Of a stretch of 64,000 nucleotides of DNA, positions 37,891-47,272 are shown in pieces. Position 1 is the stretch's first letter, and every line of letters begins with the position of its first letter. Origin of the DNA: a virus. The stretch covers positions 1-64,000 of IMG/VR virus record IMGVR_UViG_3300042691_053605. One strand, written 5' to 3'. The notes beneath the pieces were generated by a model. That model was given only the letters and a program-made list of their open reading frames with translations, had not been told where the DNA came from and searched no databases. The position numbers and the translations under genes are program-made.

Positions 37891-40134
37891 TTAAAGCATT
37901 TTTGTAAATCCTTGATTTGCTGGATTCTTATTTGAGGAATCCAGAGTAGAAGACGGGTTAACCACCGAGTTAGGCAATAAATTAGCCAAAAAGTTGCTTG
38001 GCATACTAAAGTTTGCAACTCCTGGAATTTCTACAATATTTACTACGGGTGTACCACCAGCCTGACCGGCTTGAGCCTGCGCTGCTTGCTGTATTGCTGC
38101 CTGTTGTGCAGCTTGGGCTTGCGTTAACACAGATTGTTGTGCCTGTATTTGTTCAGCCTGAGCCTGCAGTGAAGCCAACAGAGCCGCGTTTGCTGATGAC
38201 TGGTTGCTGATAGCCGCTACCGCTTGCGAGGCGGTTTGTTGAGCCTGCGAAATCTGTGCAGCTGCTATAGCGGAAGCATCAGCAGCGGCGGCTTTTGCCT
38301 GCTCTAATTGAGCATTTGCCTCATTAATTTTTTGGTTGATGCCGGCTAAAATTTCGTTTTTCCCGGTAATTTGTGAATCTATAGAACTAATAATTGAACT
38401 GCCTTCAGCAACAGTACCGGTACCTTTATTTTCAATACTGTCAAACTTTCCAACATAGAGAACAGTCTCAGGATCTGTTTTGTTTACCAGGTAATAGTTT
38501 TTATCAGCAGACGCAAGAATTTTGGTAGCAGTGTCTGGGTCAATTCGATATACAACTTCTCCCATTGATGGATCCGCTAAATTAATGTCAATATAGGGGT
38601 TTACATAGAGACGATTATTATCCGTGGTATTAAATGCAAGTGCAACATTTCCAATAAAGGAAGACATATCAAAAGAAACATTAGTTGTTTTGTCTGTTGA
38701 TAGCGTAAACACCTTAAATTTAATCATATTGTCAAACTTACCCAGATAAATTATGTTAAATCCTTGTGGCCATATAGTAGATCCAAGAGGCGTATTAATA
38801 TCTGCGGTACTAGAGAGACTAATCATATTGGTATCATAAAAAGTAGGTACTACCACTTTTTGTGTGATTACTTCTCTGGGAGTATTTAGACCAAGAACAC
38901 TTTCAGTATCGGAAGGCTCCATTTGAGTAATTTTATTAAACACTTTTACCGGTGTAAATCCTTGAAGCAGATTAATTTTCTCTAATTGCTTTCCGTATTT
39001 TTTTGCATCTGTTGAAGTGTATGAAGATTTTCTAACAACCTCGGTATTATCTACACGGTTAAAGAATCTCATGGTATAATCAACGGTATATGAATACGCT
39101 ATAGAGGCATTTAGAATTACCGGTCTAAAAATTGCAGGTTGATCAAAGTTATTGTCCTGTAACATTGTCATATTGGAAGTTCTCAGAGAAGAGGTTCCAA
39201 CCTGCTCGTACACATCAATTTGATTAATTACTACCCAGTCTCCACCAATTGAATTTAGATCGTTAATGTAGTTTTCAATAAACGCTCCGTTCCATGTAGG
39301 ATAAAATTCAATGTAATCATTTACCGCATTTTCTTGAATAACTACCGCTAGCTGTGAATAGTTATCCGCGGTATTAAATGCTGCGGTGTAGTCATTACCA
39401 GTATTAAGGTAGAGATTTCCATTTAGAACTTCCGACGAATCAATTTCATGTAGTACCGCATATATTTGCGAATTTTGCAAGAACCCTACATTGTTAAACG
39501 TGTAGTTATACCCGATAGTATTTGTAGCAGTCGGGCTGTTCCAAAAGTCTTGATTCACATCATATAGTGATGGAACTTTTACCTCAATATATCGGTCATA
39601 CATACGATCTCCTAAAAATAGAGGAGTCGAATTAAAATTGATCTGATCCTGGCCGCGCAAATATACATGATTGCATGCATCAAACCACTGAACCGAGGTA
39701 GATCCGGTTTGCTGCCATTGTTTCCAACGAAGCTGCAATATCAAACCGTCCAATCCAGGGAAATCAAACCCAGACAATATGTGTAAGCGAACCGTATCAT
39801 ATTTTCCTGCAATAGAAACCAGATTTGCTGTTTGATTTGTTACCTCAAAATTGGAATCAATATCGTAAATAGGCATTGGCGAATCAATATCAAAATACGC
39901 CCATCGGTTACTAATGGTTCCTGTTAATCCCGCACTTCTGTCTAAAACATTGCCTGTTAAATTTACAGATTGATTGGTATTCAAAAACTGATAAGACCCA
40001 ATATATTTGTTATAGAGGCGAAGAGCCCCGGCCGCTCCTGAAATAGAGGAGGACAGAGGAATACTTTCGCTGTTATATTGGTACTCAATTAATGCGTACC
40101 GGCTAATCTGAATATAGGCTGATGTTCCTGGCAT
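37891..40134 (-). CDS. Structural protein with Ala/Gln-rich coiled coil
   Basis: A 747-residue protein. Residues 1-580 are beta-rich with many Asn, Tyr and Thr, as in fibre or baseplate proteins. A long Ala/Gln coiled coil follows (KINEANAQLEQAKAAAADAS; QAAQQAAIQQAAQAQAGQAG), then a short C-terminal domain with a PVVNIVEIPGVANFSMP strand. Coiled coils of this type trimerise fibres. No family recognised. It lies 2 nt after its upstream neighbour, so they are coupled. Confidence 0.6.
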   Translation of the reverse strand: MPGTSAYIQISRYALIEYQYNSESIPLSSSISGAAGALRLYNKYIGSYQFLNTNQSVNLTGNVLDRSAGLTGTISNRWAYFDIDSPMPIYDIDSNFEVTNQTANLVSIAGKYDTVRLHILSGFDFPGLDGLILQLRWKQWQQTGSTSVQWFDACNHVYLRGQDQINFNSTPLFLGDRMYDRYIEVKVPSLYDVNQDFWNSPTATNTIGYNYTFNNVGFLQNSQIYAVLHEIDSSEVLNGNLYLNTGNDYTAAFNTADNYSQLAVVIQENAVNDYIEFYPTWNGAFIENYINDLNSIGGDWVVINQIDVYEQVGTSSLRTSNMTMLQDNNFDQPAIFRPVILNASIAYSYTVDYTMRFFNRVDNTEVVRKSSYTSTDAKKYGKQLEKINLLQGFTPVKVFNKITQMEPSDTESVLGLNTPREVITQKVVVPTFYDTNMISLSSTADINTPLGSTIWPQGFNIIYLGKFDNMIKFKVFTLSTDKTTNVSFDMSSFIGNVALAFNTTDNNRLYVNPYIDINLADPSMGEVVYRIDPDTATKILASADKNYYLVNKTDPETVLYVGKFDSIENKGTGTVAEGSSIISSIDSQITGKNEILAGINQKINEANAQLEQAKAAAADASAIAAAQISQAQQTASQAVAAISNQSSANAALLASLQAQAEQIQAQQSVLTQAQAAQQAAIQQAAQAQAGQAGGTPVVNIVEIPGVANFSMPSNFLANLLPNSVVNPSSTLDSSNKNPANQGFTKML

Positions 40135-40136
40135 TC

Positions 40137-40937
40137 TTAGAACTTAATAATGTTATATGTAAGACCAAAAGTTACACCAAGTCCTACATAAATAGCAGGA
40201 CCCTGTAAGCCACGGCCAACACTGATATTAGGGCCAACGCTAAAACCCACGCCCCATTTTTGTGGTTTTCCTTGAAACAGTGGATTATTCTTTCCGGGAA
40301 TAACTGCACCTTGAATGTCGGTAACCGTAAACCCAGGATAATCGCTTTTTACAAAAATCTTATAGTCATCTCCTTCTTTTGTTAAGCCGGTTATGAGTTT
40401 GATTCCCATTGCGTCCTTTGTAATATCCGTAAGTCCTGGATAGAAAGTACTGTCATTTGTAAATCTTAAACGGGTAAACCCAGAAAGTTTGCGGTAATTT
40501 CCATCGCTAAACGTAGTATCATAATTCCATGAAAGCTTAAAGTTTTTAGGATAAGATCCTGCGGCTAAATCGCCTGCCGCCTCGATATCGCCTTCATCCT
40601 CAGATAATGCAGTTTCTAAACCAGCAATTTGCGAACTTAGTTCTGCATTAGCAGATGAAAGCATCATTACCTTACCTTTTTGTTTTTGAACCTCATCATA
40701 CAGATCTTTATTAAGCTCTTTTAATTGTTTTTCTGAAGCAATTAGTGTACTCTTTTGAAACTGTAGTTCTCCTGCTCGATTTTTTACCGCGGTAACCGTA
40801 TCAAGTAGCGCGCGCTGATTTTGGCCAGCCAGCGCAATTTCCTGTTTTAGCTCCGCAGTACTACTGCACTGTTTTAAGAAGAGCAACAGAAAAATTACCG
40901 TTGCCAAGAGTAGACCTATTATTAGTTTGTTTTTCAT
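40137..40937 (-). CDS. Membrane-anchored coiled-coil protein with C-terminal beta domain
   Basis: A 266-residue protein. The start (KNKLIIGLLLATVIFLLLFL) is a single membrane anchor without a clear cleavage site; a Cys-Ser-Ser follows. A coiled coil (about 28-115) and a beta domain come next. The domain ends with GPAIYVGLGVTFGLTYNIIKF, an amphipathic strand closing on Phe, as outer membrane proteins do. An anchor-coil-beta layout is like a spanin, but that is inference. Its place amid tail genes is unusual for lysis proteins. Confidence 0.55.
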   Translation of the reverse strand: MKNKLIIGLLLATVIFLLLFLKQCSSTAELKQEIALAGQNQRALLDTVTAVKNRAGELQFQKSTLIASEKQLKELNKDLYDEVQKQKGKVMMLSSANAELSSQIAGLETALSEDEGDIEAAGDLAAGSYPKNFKLSWNYDTTFSDGNYRKLSGFTRLRFTNDSTFYPGLTDITKDAMGIKLITGLTKEGDDYKIFVKSDYPGFTVTDIQGAVIPGKNNPLFQGKPQKWGVGFSVGPNISVGRGLQGPAIYVGLGVTFGLTYNIIKF

Positions 40938-40947
40938 ACTGTATTTA

Positions 40948-43900
40948 TTAAGTTCTTGGAGTTCCGTATACTTTTTGGTATTTTAGCATGGCTTGTCCAC
41001 GAAGTGTAATGTTACCAAACGGCTTAAATGTGGCGGGTCCAAATTCGCCTTTAACAGAATTTCCTGTATAAAAATTATTTTGCCCAGAAGAATGATCTGC
41101 AACTTCAGTAGGGGAGAGTGGTAAAATTTCACCGCCTGGTAAAGCTGGTTCAATTGAAAAATCATATATTGGTGTGCCCGGAGTTGTGTCATACGACGGT
41201 CGGTAATACAGATTTTGTATACTTACTGGCTCATAAAAGCCAGTTGTTGAAACATTTCTATGAGCCACTCTTCTTGCTCCTGAAACATAAATTGGTTGGT
41301 CAAACATAATTTCAATTACAAAAGAATTTATCAAGCCTTGCGGTTCTGCTACGGTATCACCTCCGTAATAATACGGGGTTGCTCTCCACTGAAAAGACGC
41401 GTTTCGATTCCATGCGTTTTCTCCAAATGTTCTCCACACTGCTGCATCATAGTAATCAGGTACTTCAATTTTTGTATAGATAAAATCTCCTCCGCTTATC
41501 CCTGCGGCACCTGCGCCATCTGGCGACCAAAGAGCCTGATACCACCCTTTTTGAAGATTTTTATATCCAATAGCATTGATATTTGATTTTCTAAATAAGC
41601 CTCGATCTATGGAAGCTTCCATCACATCTGGATCTGTAAAAATCCATGGATGGTTTCTTACATCAGCGGTAGTCAAACTTCCTAAAAGGCTATCATTTGT
41701 ATACGGTAAAAAATTACTTACGGTATTTGTATGTGTACTCCAGTACCAATCCTTAAAAGCTCCGTTCCAGCTTTTATTAAGGAATGAATTAGTAGAAGGA
41801 TCTGACGTGGCGGACGGTGTTGAAAATTTGGTGGATCCATCGATTGGAAACCTTGTGTATGGGGATCCATCTGTAGAAGCAATCCATCCTGGTGTATACG
41901 TAGTATCTATAAAGTTAGTCATATCATCTGTGGAATCGCCTACAACAGCAGTTCCAGGATACCAGGCTCTATAATCGTTCCAGTTGCCAAAGTTTGCTCC
42001 GCCTCCATATTGATATTCATAATAGTTTTCATCATTATCTTCATCGCCGGCAAATAAAACATCCTCTCCAATATCATATATAAATCTTACGTATTGAATC
42101 CATCGCCCGTCAATACCAAGCCAGGTATTTCCGCAAATGGAGCCTTTATTTATTAGTGAGTTCGCGTAAATTCCGGCAGAATACGGATTATGAACATAGT
42201 AATCAAGATCCTCATTTCCAGCTTCTCCCCAGTTTTCACCAAAATAACGGTCGCCCGGTGAATTCCATGGGCTTCCATCATTCATTTGCATATAATCAAG
42301 AGCCTCCAAATCAATATTAAAATCAAACAGTAGATAATTGCTGTTTAGCCTTCTGTATCTTACATCTGTTCTAGAATAGGTAATTGGATCTCCATTTTCA
42401 TCGTTCCATCGGCTACTGTATGTGCCAGTATTTAGTTCCCAATAAGCAGAAAGTTTTCTTCTCATTTCTACTGATGCTTGAGACCCTGTTGCTTCTGATG
42501 AAGTATTTGGATAATACAAAGATTCTACACCGTTGCCTGGATATTTAGGATCTGCTGGAGACAACCCATCATAATAATGAATTCCTACTAATTCATAGCC
42601 AAAACTTGCGGTGGTTATAGGAGTAAACGTTCCGCCACCAGCAGCACCCGGTGCTGTTCTTTGAACTTCGTATGCAATAATTCGGTCAACTTTTATTCGA
42701 CTTTTTGCAGTATTCTGGGGTACCGATGCCAACCCGGGATTATCCTGTTCACGATCACCCATGTGGTCAGTTACTACCAAGAATGTACCACCAGTATTAT
42801 CTGCCTTTGGAATAGTATAGGTTCTTAAAGAAGAATCCGTTTGCGCTGAATCAATAGCAGTAGTTACCTTCATTAACGGGGCTTTTCCCGTTGCTACGAG
42901 AGAGTTAATCTGTGTACTGCTAAGAAACATTGAATTCTCCATATTAAAATAATCCGGAGCTCCAAATGTTAACAATAATTTAGGTGAAGTTACTCGCGCA
43001 TCATAAATTGCTTTAGTTGCGGTTTCCGTTACATCTGTAATGTTTTGCCAAGCCAGTACATCATTTGTACTACGAATAAATTCATATCCATCGCCAAGAA
43101 CAAAGTTATTAAGACGAACATTTGCAGGAACCAAGTCTTCGGTAGCAAAAGTAGCGGTAGCGGTTGCTCCAATGTAGCCAGAAGGGATAGCAATTAGACT
43201 TCCTAATTTACCCGCAGCAGATCCGAGAGGCACAAGCACTTGTCCGCCCGTCCAAGAAGTTCCATTAAATGTTCTGGAAATAGTTAGATCCGCTATCCAT
43301 GGATGCGTAGTTGATGTTGCTCCTGGAGCAAATGGCCCACCTTCCCCAAATTCTGATGGATGCGGAAGGATTGCTTCAGGATAACTCTCTAACAAGTCTC
43401 CTGTCATTGTACCTAAACCGGTTATGACGTAGGAAACAAGTCTTCCAAGATTATCAAAAGTAAATGTATGAGTTGCAGTATTCCATCCGGAGGTTCCTGT
43501 AGGAACTCCAATATATCGATTAGCAAATTTTGCGTTGCTATCTGTAATTACTACAGTTGCACCCGATCCAGTAGGAAGACCCGTGGAGGCTACTGCCCAT
43601 CCAGGATATCCAAAACCTCGTGCCTCTATATGATGTCCTACTCTTGACTGCGCCTTTTCTCCTGCAACTTCTAAACGAATGTATTCTGGAGATGTAGCCC
43701 ATTTATTTACATCTTGTGGCGCCAATGCACTACCGTATGTATATGAATTTGGAAGAAATAACCCGTAATAATCTGATGTGCCTGGCGACCATGGGCCTGC
43801 TTTTACCTGGCCAGGCCCGGAAGAATATGAAGCTGGCGGATTTTCTGATGGATTTGGATTAGATCCTGCCGCATTTGGCAAATAATTAATTTCGCCAGTT

Positions 43901-46900
43901 GCAGAATTCCATTTTTGTGAAGCATACGCATTTTGATCGTATCCTGCCGCATTTCCAATACCAACGTTACCAGTTTCATCAAATACCACTTTAATGTTGT
44001 TAGTAACATCGCGAGTACCAAGACCGGTTTGTTCCCATTGTCCGTAATACGCTCCGCCATCTCTCCATTTTGGAATCATTGCAAAACCAATTCGACCATC
44101 AGTATCTGTTAAGATTGCAGATCCTCCGTTAGCGGCTTGTAATTCGTTAGCAGAATTGCTGTTATCGCGAGCCACGCTTTCAGTACCTAATCTCCATGCA
44201 GAAGCATCCACTGATTGCGAATACCCGGTCGTATCATTAATATAATCCCCATCATCAGATCCTCTATTATCTCCTATTCCTAAAAGATCGCGGAAAAGAT
44301 TAAAACCAACGTATCGAGAAGAAGTCCAAATTCCGTTGTTATATCCACCGTGCCATGAAGATTTTCCAAATTGGCCGGTTGTGCCTCTTTCAGAATTAAG
44401 TGATCCAACATTAAGTGTAGAATTTGATGTGTACAAAGTGTCGCCTACAATTAATGTAGTGGCATTGCTTCTGGCTGCTTCTTTATACGGATAGTTTACA
44501 CTATTAGGTGTAACTTTTGTAGTCCATGTAATAGAGGCAGAAGCTGGAGTAGTAAGTAAATCATATGAGTAATCAAAGATTGCCGCATTGTATGTATATG
44601 TGCTAAGTATTTGATCAATTACAATTTGGCCATCGCTAGGTAGAGCAGGCCAAGTACCGCGTGTAACATTTCCGATTGTATCTATTTCAACAGTACCAGG
44701 TGTACGTGCCTCATCAAATCTAAATTCCTGGTAAGAATTTTTACCGTACATATGAAAACGCGCTCTCGGATAGAGGTTATGAATACCAATACCAGAAACA
44801 GCAGAAATTCCTGCGTCAGCATCACGAGCACCTATATTAGCATATGGGCCAAACGATAACGGCACTAAATTAAATTGATAATCTACGTTTTGTAATGCAG
44901 CGTTGTCACCAATTGTATATGTGTCGCCTGAAGTTGCACTAGATCCGCCGCCATAAATTGGAGAAGCACCCAGCCTCAAGGCTCCTTTAAAGCCCCAGCC
45001 GCCGGATCTGTTATCCATAGAATACGGCCTACTTGGAGTTTGCGTATAATTAAATGATTCGTAACGAATACCGGTTGAAGGGGCAATCCTACTTAATTGA
45101 AATTGATCATCCGCGTTTTCTTTGTAATCAACATCAACCGCACCAAATAAAACGTCATTAAATACTCCACGATCATACCAATCAACCCACGCAGCATCAG
45201 GTGATCCAAATGGCGATTGATTCCAGGGGGCAAACCCACTGGTTGTGCCATAAATAAGTTCGGGAGAACTTCTTTCAATAGTAAACGCCGCAGTCTTCAT
45301 TCGGCGTTTTGGAATGTAATCTGTGTATGTTAACCAAGACTTGTCAATACCTGTATAAAAATTAATTCCAGTGGTTATCTCTTCTGTAAATGTTGTATTT
45401 GTATCCCATGTTTCAATTGCAGGTCTCCAGTCATTGTGGACTTGTAATTTTGCAAGAGGCTGGAATATACCAACTTTATCCATTGTAACTGTGCCAATAC
45501 CAAAGTTTCTTGATCCGTACACCGCAGAAACCGGAAGACTCCGCAAACCATTTGCGGCAGGATCATTTCCACTAGCATAATTAGTAGCGCCTCTCTGATT
45601 TGCGGAGTAAAATAAGACGTTATCTACCGAAATTGTTAATCCAGCAGTACCAGTTGAGGTACCACGAACCATCATACCCGCAGAACGTACAAGTTCTTTT
45701 GTGCCACCGCTATTTGCAAGAACAACTTCTTCTTCATATATAGAAGTACCATACCAAGATTGCCTTTTATCGTAAATCCAATCGGAAATACTTGTAATAT
45801 CTACCTGTGATCCTGAAGCAGATTGGTCAATAATTTTTTGACCGGTAAATAGTGAATGATAACCTTGAAATGCTAAATACTGATTGCTTGAACCTAATTC
45901 ATCATATACGTTTCCAGGATTTGTTGTATTAAATGGTGATGTATTGCCGCCTGGCGTAAGAGTTTGCAAAGAAGTAAACGCAGGCGTATCCTGCGGTAAC
46001 ATATTCAAATACTGATTAGAAGTAATAAATCTTCTAACATCAAACAGCATTTCTCCATAGTTTTCGGATGAAGTTACGCCGCCTTCAGAGGTAAAGAAAT
46101 CATCTATACCTTCTCGAGTTGAAAAGTTGTGTATTTTAATACTGTTATTTCCACTTGACCATTGGTAATAACCTAAAGAACCTGTAGTACCGCCTTCAGA
46201 TTCTAAGTCCCGATTTGATAAAAAGAGAAGAGGCGAATACGCATCAATTGAAATATCATATATTGGGCGTGCAAAATAATCGGAATTGCCTCCAACCGTT
46301 CCGGGAAAAGTGGAATAAGGTAGGCCTGTTGGTACATCAGTAGTACCTCCGTTTACCGTGTAAGGTGGGCCAACAATATCACCAGTATCAGTATTTCTCC
46401 AGCCTCTTGCTTTTAACCCATTGTAATAGGTGACGCCATCGATGCTCATCTTAAACAAAGATCTGTCAATACCTGAGTTAAGGCGTGTATTATTTACGTA
46501 ATCCCAGTAGTGAATTAAGCTGGTATCATTTGAAGATGTGTCTCCACCTGGGCCAGGCTGTCCTGTTGCTTTATCACCAGACGTTATCCATACATTACCA
46601 AATTTAGAACTCATACGTGCATTTGGTATACCGTATGGCGCGTAACTTGTTAAATTAGGGCTTGCTGACGGAGAGCCGTATGCTGCACCAATTAATCCCA
46701 AGTAATTGGTAGGATCAGAAGCCCATGTTGATTGTAAAGAACCTATAATACTTGAAAAATTCATGGGATAAAAATACCAGCCTGGACCAGTATATCCTCC
46801 TGATGAATACGGACCAGTTTCTAAAAAGTTTCCAACATTAGGATCACTAGTCGATGGGTCCGCTTGCATTAAATACTTCCACCACCCAAGCTGATTATTG

Positions 46901-47238
46901 TCAAACCATATTTGACCATCAAGTGGGTTATCAGGAGCCCAGCTGCTAGCGGTAGTTAGAAAATCGTATGAATCTTGTGGCTGGTCAATTCCGCCAACAG
47001 ATGATACCGATTGTATTAAATTGCTAAAAGGGATTAAACCCGGTCCAGGGCCAGTTTCTCCTATTGGACCAGATGGACCAGAAGGTCCCTGCTTCCCCGG
47101 AAGACCTGGAATACCTTGTTCACCGCGAATACCTTGTGGCCCGCCATTTGCTAATGCTATAGCCTGAAAATTCGCGTTCATCTTTGCAACTACCGTGGCA
47201 ATGCTGTCTGATTCTAAAATGTTTTGAAGTGTCAACAT
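40948..47238 (-). CDS. Giant collagen-containing tail fibre/structural protein (2096 residues)
   Basis: The N-terminus has DSIATVVAKMNANFQAIALA (11-30), a fibre-attachment-like motif also found in 60655-61476. A collagen-like run of G-x-y triplets follows at about 32-67 (GGPQGIRGEQGIPGLPGKQG). The rest is Asn/Tyr/Trp-rich beta structure with repeated receptor-binding-like blocks, many ending YW or YYP. This architecture suits a long tail fibre or adhesin that recognises a host surface. A class C site lies just upstream. No enzymatic motif was seen. Confidence 0.7.
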   Translation of the reverse strand: MLTLQNILESDSIATVVAKMNANFQAIALANGGPQGIRGEQGIPGLPGKQGPSGPSGPIGETGPGPGLIPFSNLIQSVSSVGGIDQPQDSYDFLTTASSWAPDNPLDGQIWFDNNQLGWWKYLMQADPSTSDPNVGNFLETGPYSSGGYTGPGWYFYPMNFSSIIGSLQSTWASDPTNYLGLIGAAYGSPSASPNLTSYAPYGIPNARMSSKFGNVWITSGDKATGQPGPGGDTSSNDTSLIHYWDYVNNTRLNSGIDRSLFKMSIDGVTYYNGLKARGWRNTDTGDIVGPPYTVNGGTTDVPTGLPYSTFPGTVGGNSDYFARPIYDISIDAYSPLLFLSNRDLESEGGTTGSLGYYQWSSGNNSIKIHNFSTREGIDDFFTSEGGVTSSENYGEMLFDVRRFITSNQYLNMLPQDTPAFTSLQTLTPGGNTSPFNTTNPGNVYDELGSSNQYLAFQGYHSLFTGQKIIDQSASGSQVDITSISDWIYDKRQSWYGTSIYEEEVVLANSGGTKELVRSAGMMVRGTSTGTAGLTISVDNVLFYSANQRGATNYASGNDPAANGLRSLPVSAVYGSRNFGIGTVTMDKVGIFQPLAKLQVHNDWRPAIETWDTNTTFTEEITTGINFYTGIDKSWLTYTDYIPKRRMKTAAFTIERSSPELIYGTTSGFAPWNQSPFGSPDAAWVDWYDRGVFNDVLFGAVDVDYKENADDQFQLSRIAPSTGIRYESFNYTQTPSRPYSMDNRSGGWGFKGALRLGASPIYGGGSSATSGDTYTIGDNAALQNVDYQFNLVPLSFGPYANIGARDADAGISAVSGIGIHNLYPRARFHMYGKNSYQEFRFDEARTPGTVEIDTIGNVTRGTWPALPSDGQIVIDQILSTYTYNAAIFDYSYDLLTTPASASITWTTKVTPNSVNYPYKEAARSNATTLIVGDTLYTSNSTLNVGSLNSERGTTGQFGKSSWHGGYNNGIWTSSRYVGFNLFRDLLGIGDNRGSDDGDYINDTTGYSQSVDASAWRLGTESVARDNSNSANELQAANGGSAILTDTDGRIGFAMIPKWRDGGAYYGQWEQTGLGTRDVTNNIKVVFDETGNVGIGNAAGYDQNAYASQKWNSATGEINYLPNAAGSNPNPSENPPASYSSGPGQVKAGPWSPGTSDYYGLFLPNSYTYGSALAPQDVNKWATSPEYIRLEVAGEKAQSRVGHHIEARGFGYPGWAVASTGLPTGSGATVVITDSNAKFANRYIGVPTGTSGWNTATHTFTFDNLGRLVSYVITGLGTMTGDLLESYPEAILPHPSEFGEGGPFAPGATSTTHPWIADLTISRTFNGTSWTGGQVLVPLGSAAGKLGSLIAIPSGYIGATATATFATEDLVPANVRLNNFVLGDGYEFIRSTNDVLAWQNITDVTETATKAIYDARVTSPKLLLTFGAPDYFNMENSMFLSSTQINSLVATGKAPLMKVTTAIDSAQTDSSLRTYTIPKADNTGGTFLVVTDHMGDREQDNPGLASVPQNTAKSRIKVDRIIAYEVQRTAPGAAGGGTFTPITTASFGYELVGIHYYDGLSPADPKYPGNGVESLYYPNTSSEATGSQASVEMRRKLSAYWELNTGTYSSRWNDENGDPITYSRTDVRYRRLNSNYLLFDFNIDLEALDYMQMNDGSPWNSPGDRYFGENWGEAGNEDLDYYVHNPYSAGIYANSLINKGSICGNTWLGIDGRWIQYVRFIYDIGEDVLFAGDEDNDENYYEYQYGGGANFGNWNDYRAWYPGTAVVGDSTDDMTNFIDTTYTPGWIASTDGSPYTRFPIDGSTKFSTPSATSDPSTNSFLNKSWNGAFKDWYWSTHTNTVSNFLPYTNDSLLGSLTTADVRNHPWIFTDPDVMEASIDRGLFRKSNINAIGYKNLQKGWYQALWSPDGAGAAGISGGDFIYTKIEVPDYYDAAVWRTFGENAWNRNASFQWRATPYYYGGDTVAEPQGLINSFVIEIMFDQPIYVSGARRVAHRNVSTTGFYEPVSIQNLYYRPSYDTTPGTPIYDFSIEPALPGGEILPLSPTEVADHSSGQNNFYTGNSVKGEFGPATFKPFGNITLRGQAMLKYQKVYGTPRT

Positions 47239-47260
47239 CTATTATTAGTTCTTTACTTTT

Positions 47261-47272
47261 TTCTATATATTT
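47261..47272 (-). promoter_or_regulatory. Class C promoter-like site before the giant fibre gene
   Basis: Minus-strand AAATATATAGAA overlapping the stop of the 2556-residue gene by 2 nt and lying 22 nt before the fibre ATG. Confidence 0.45.
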
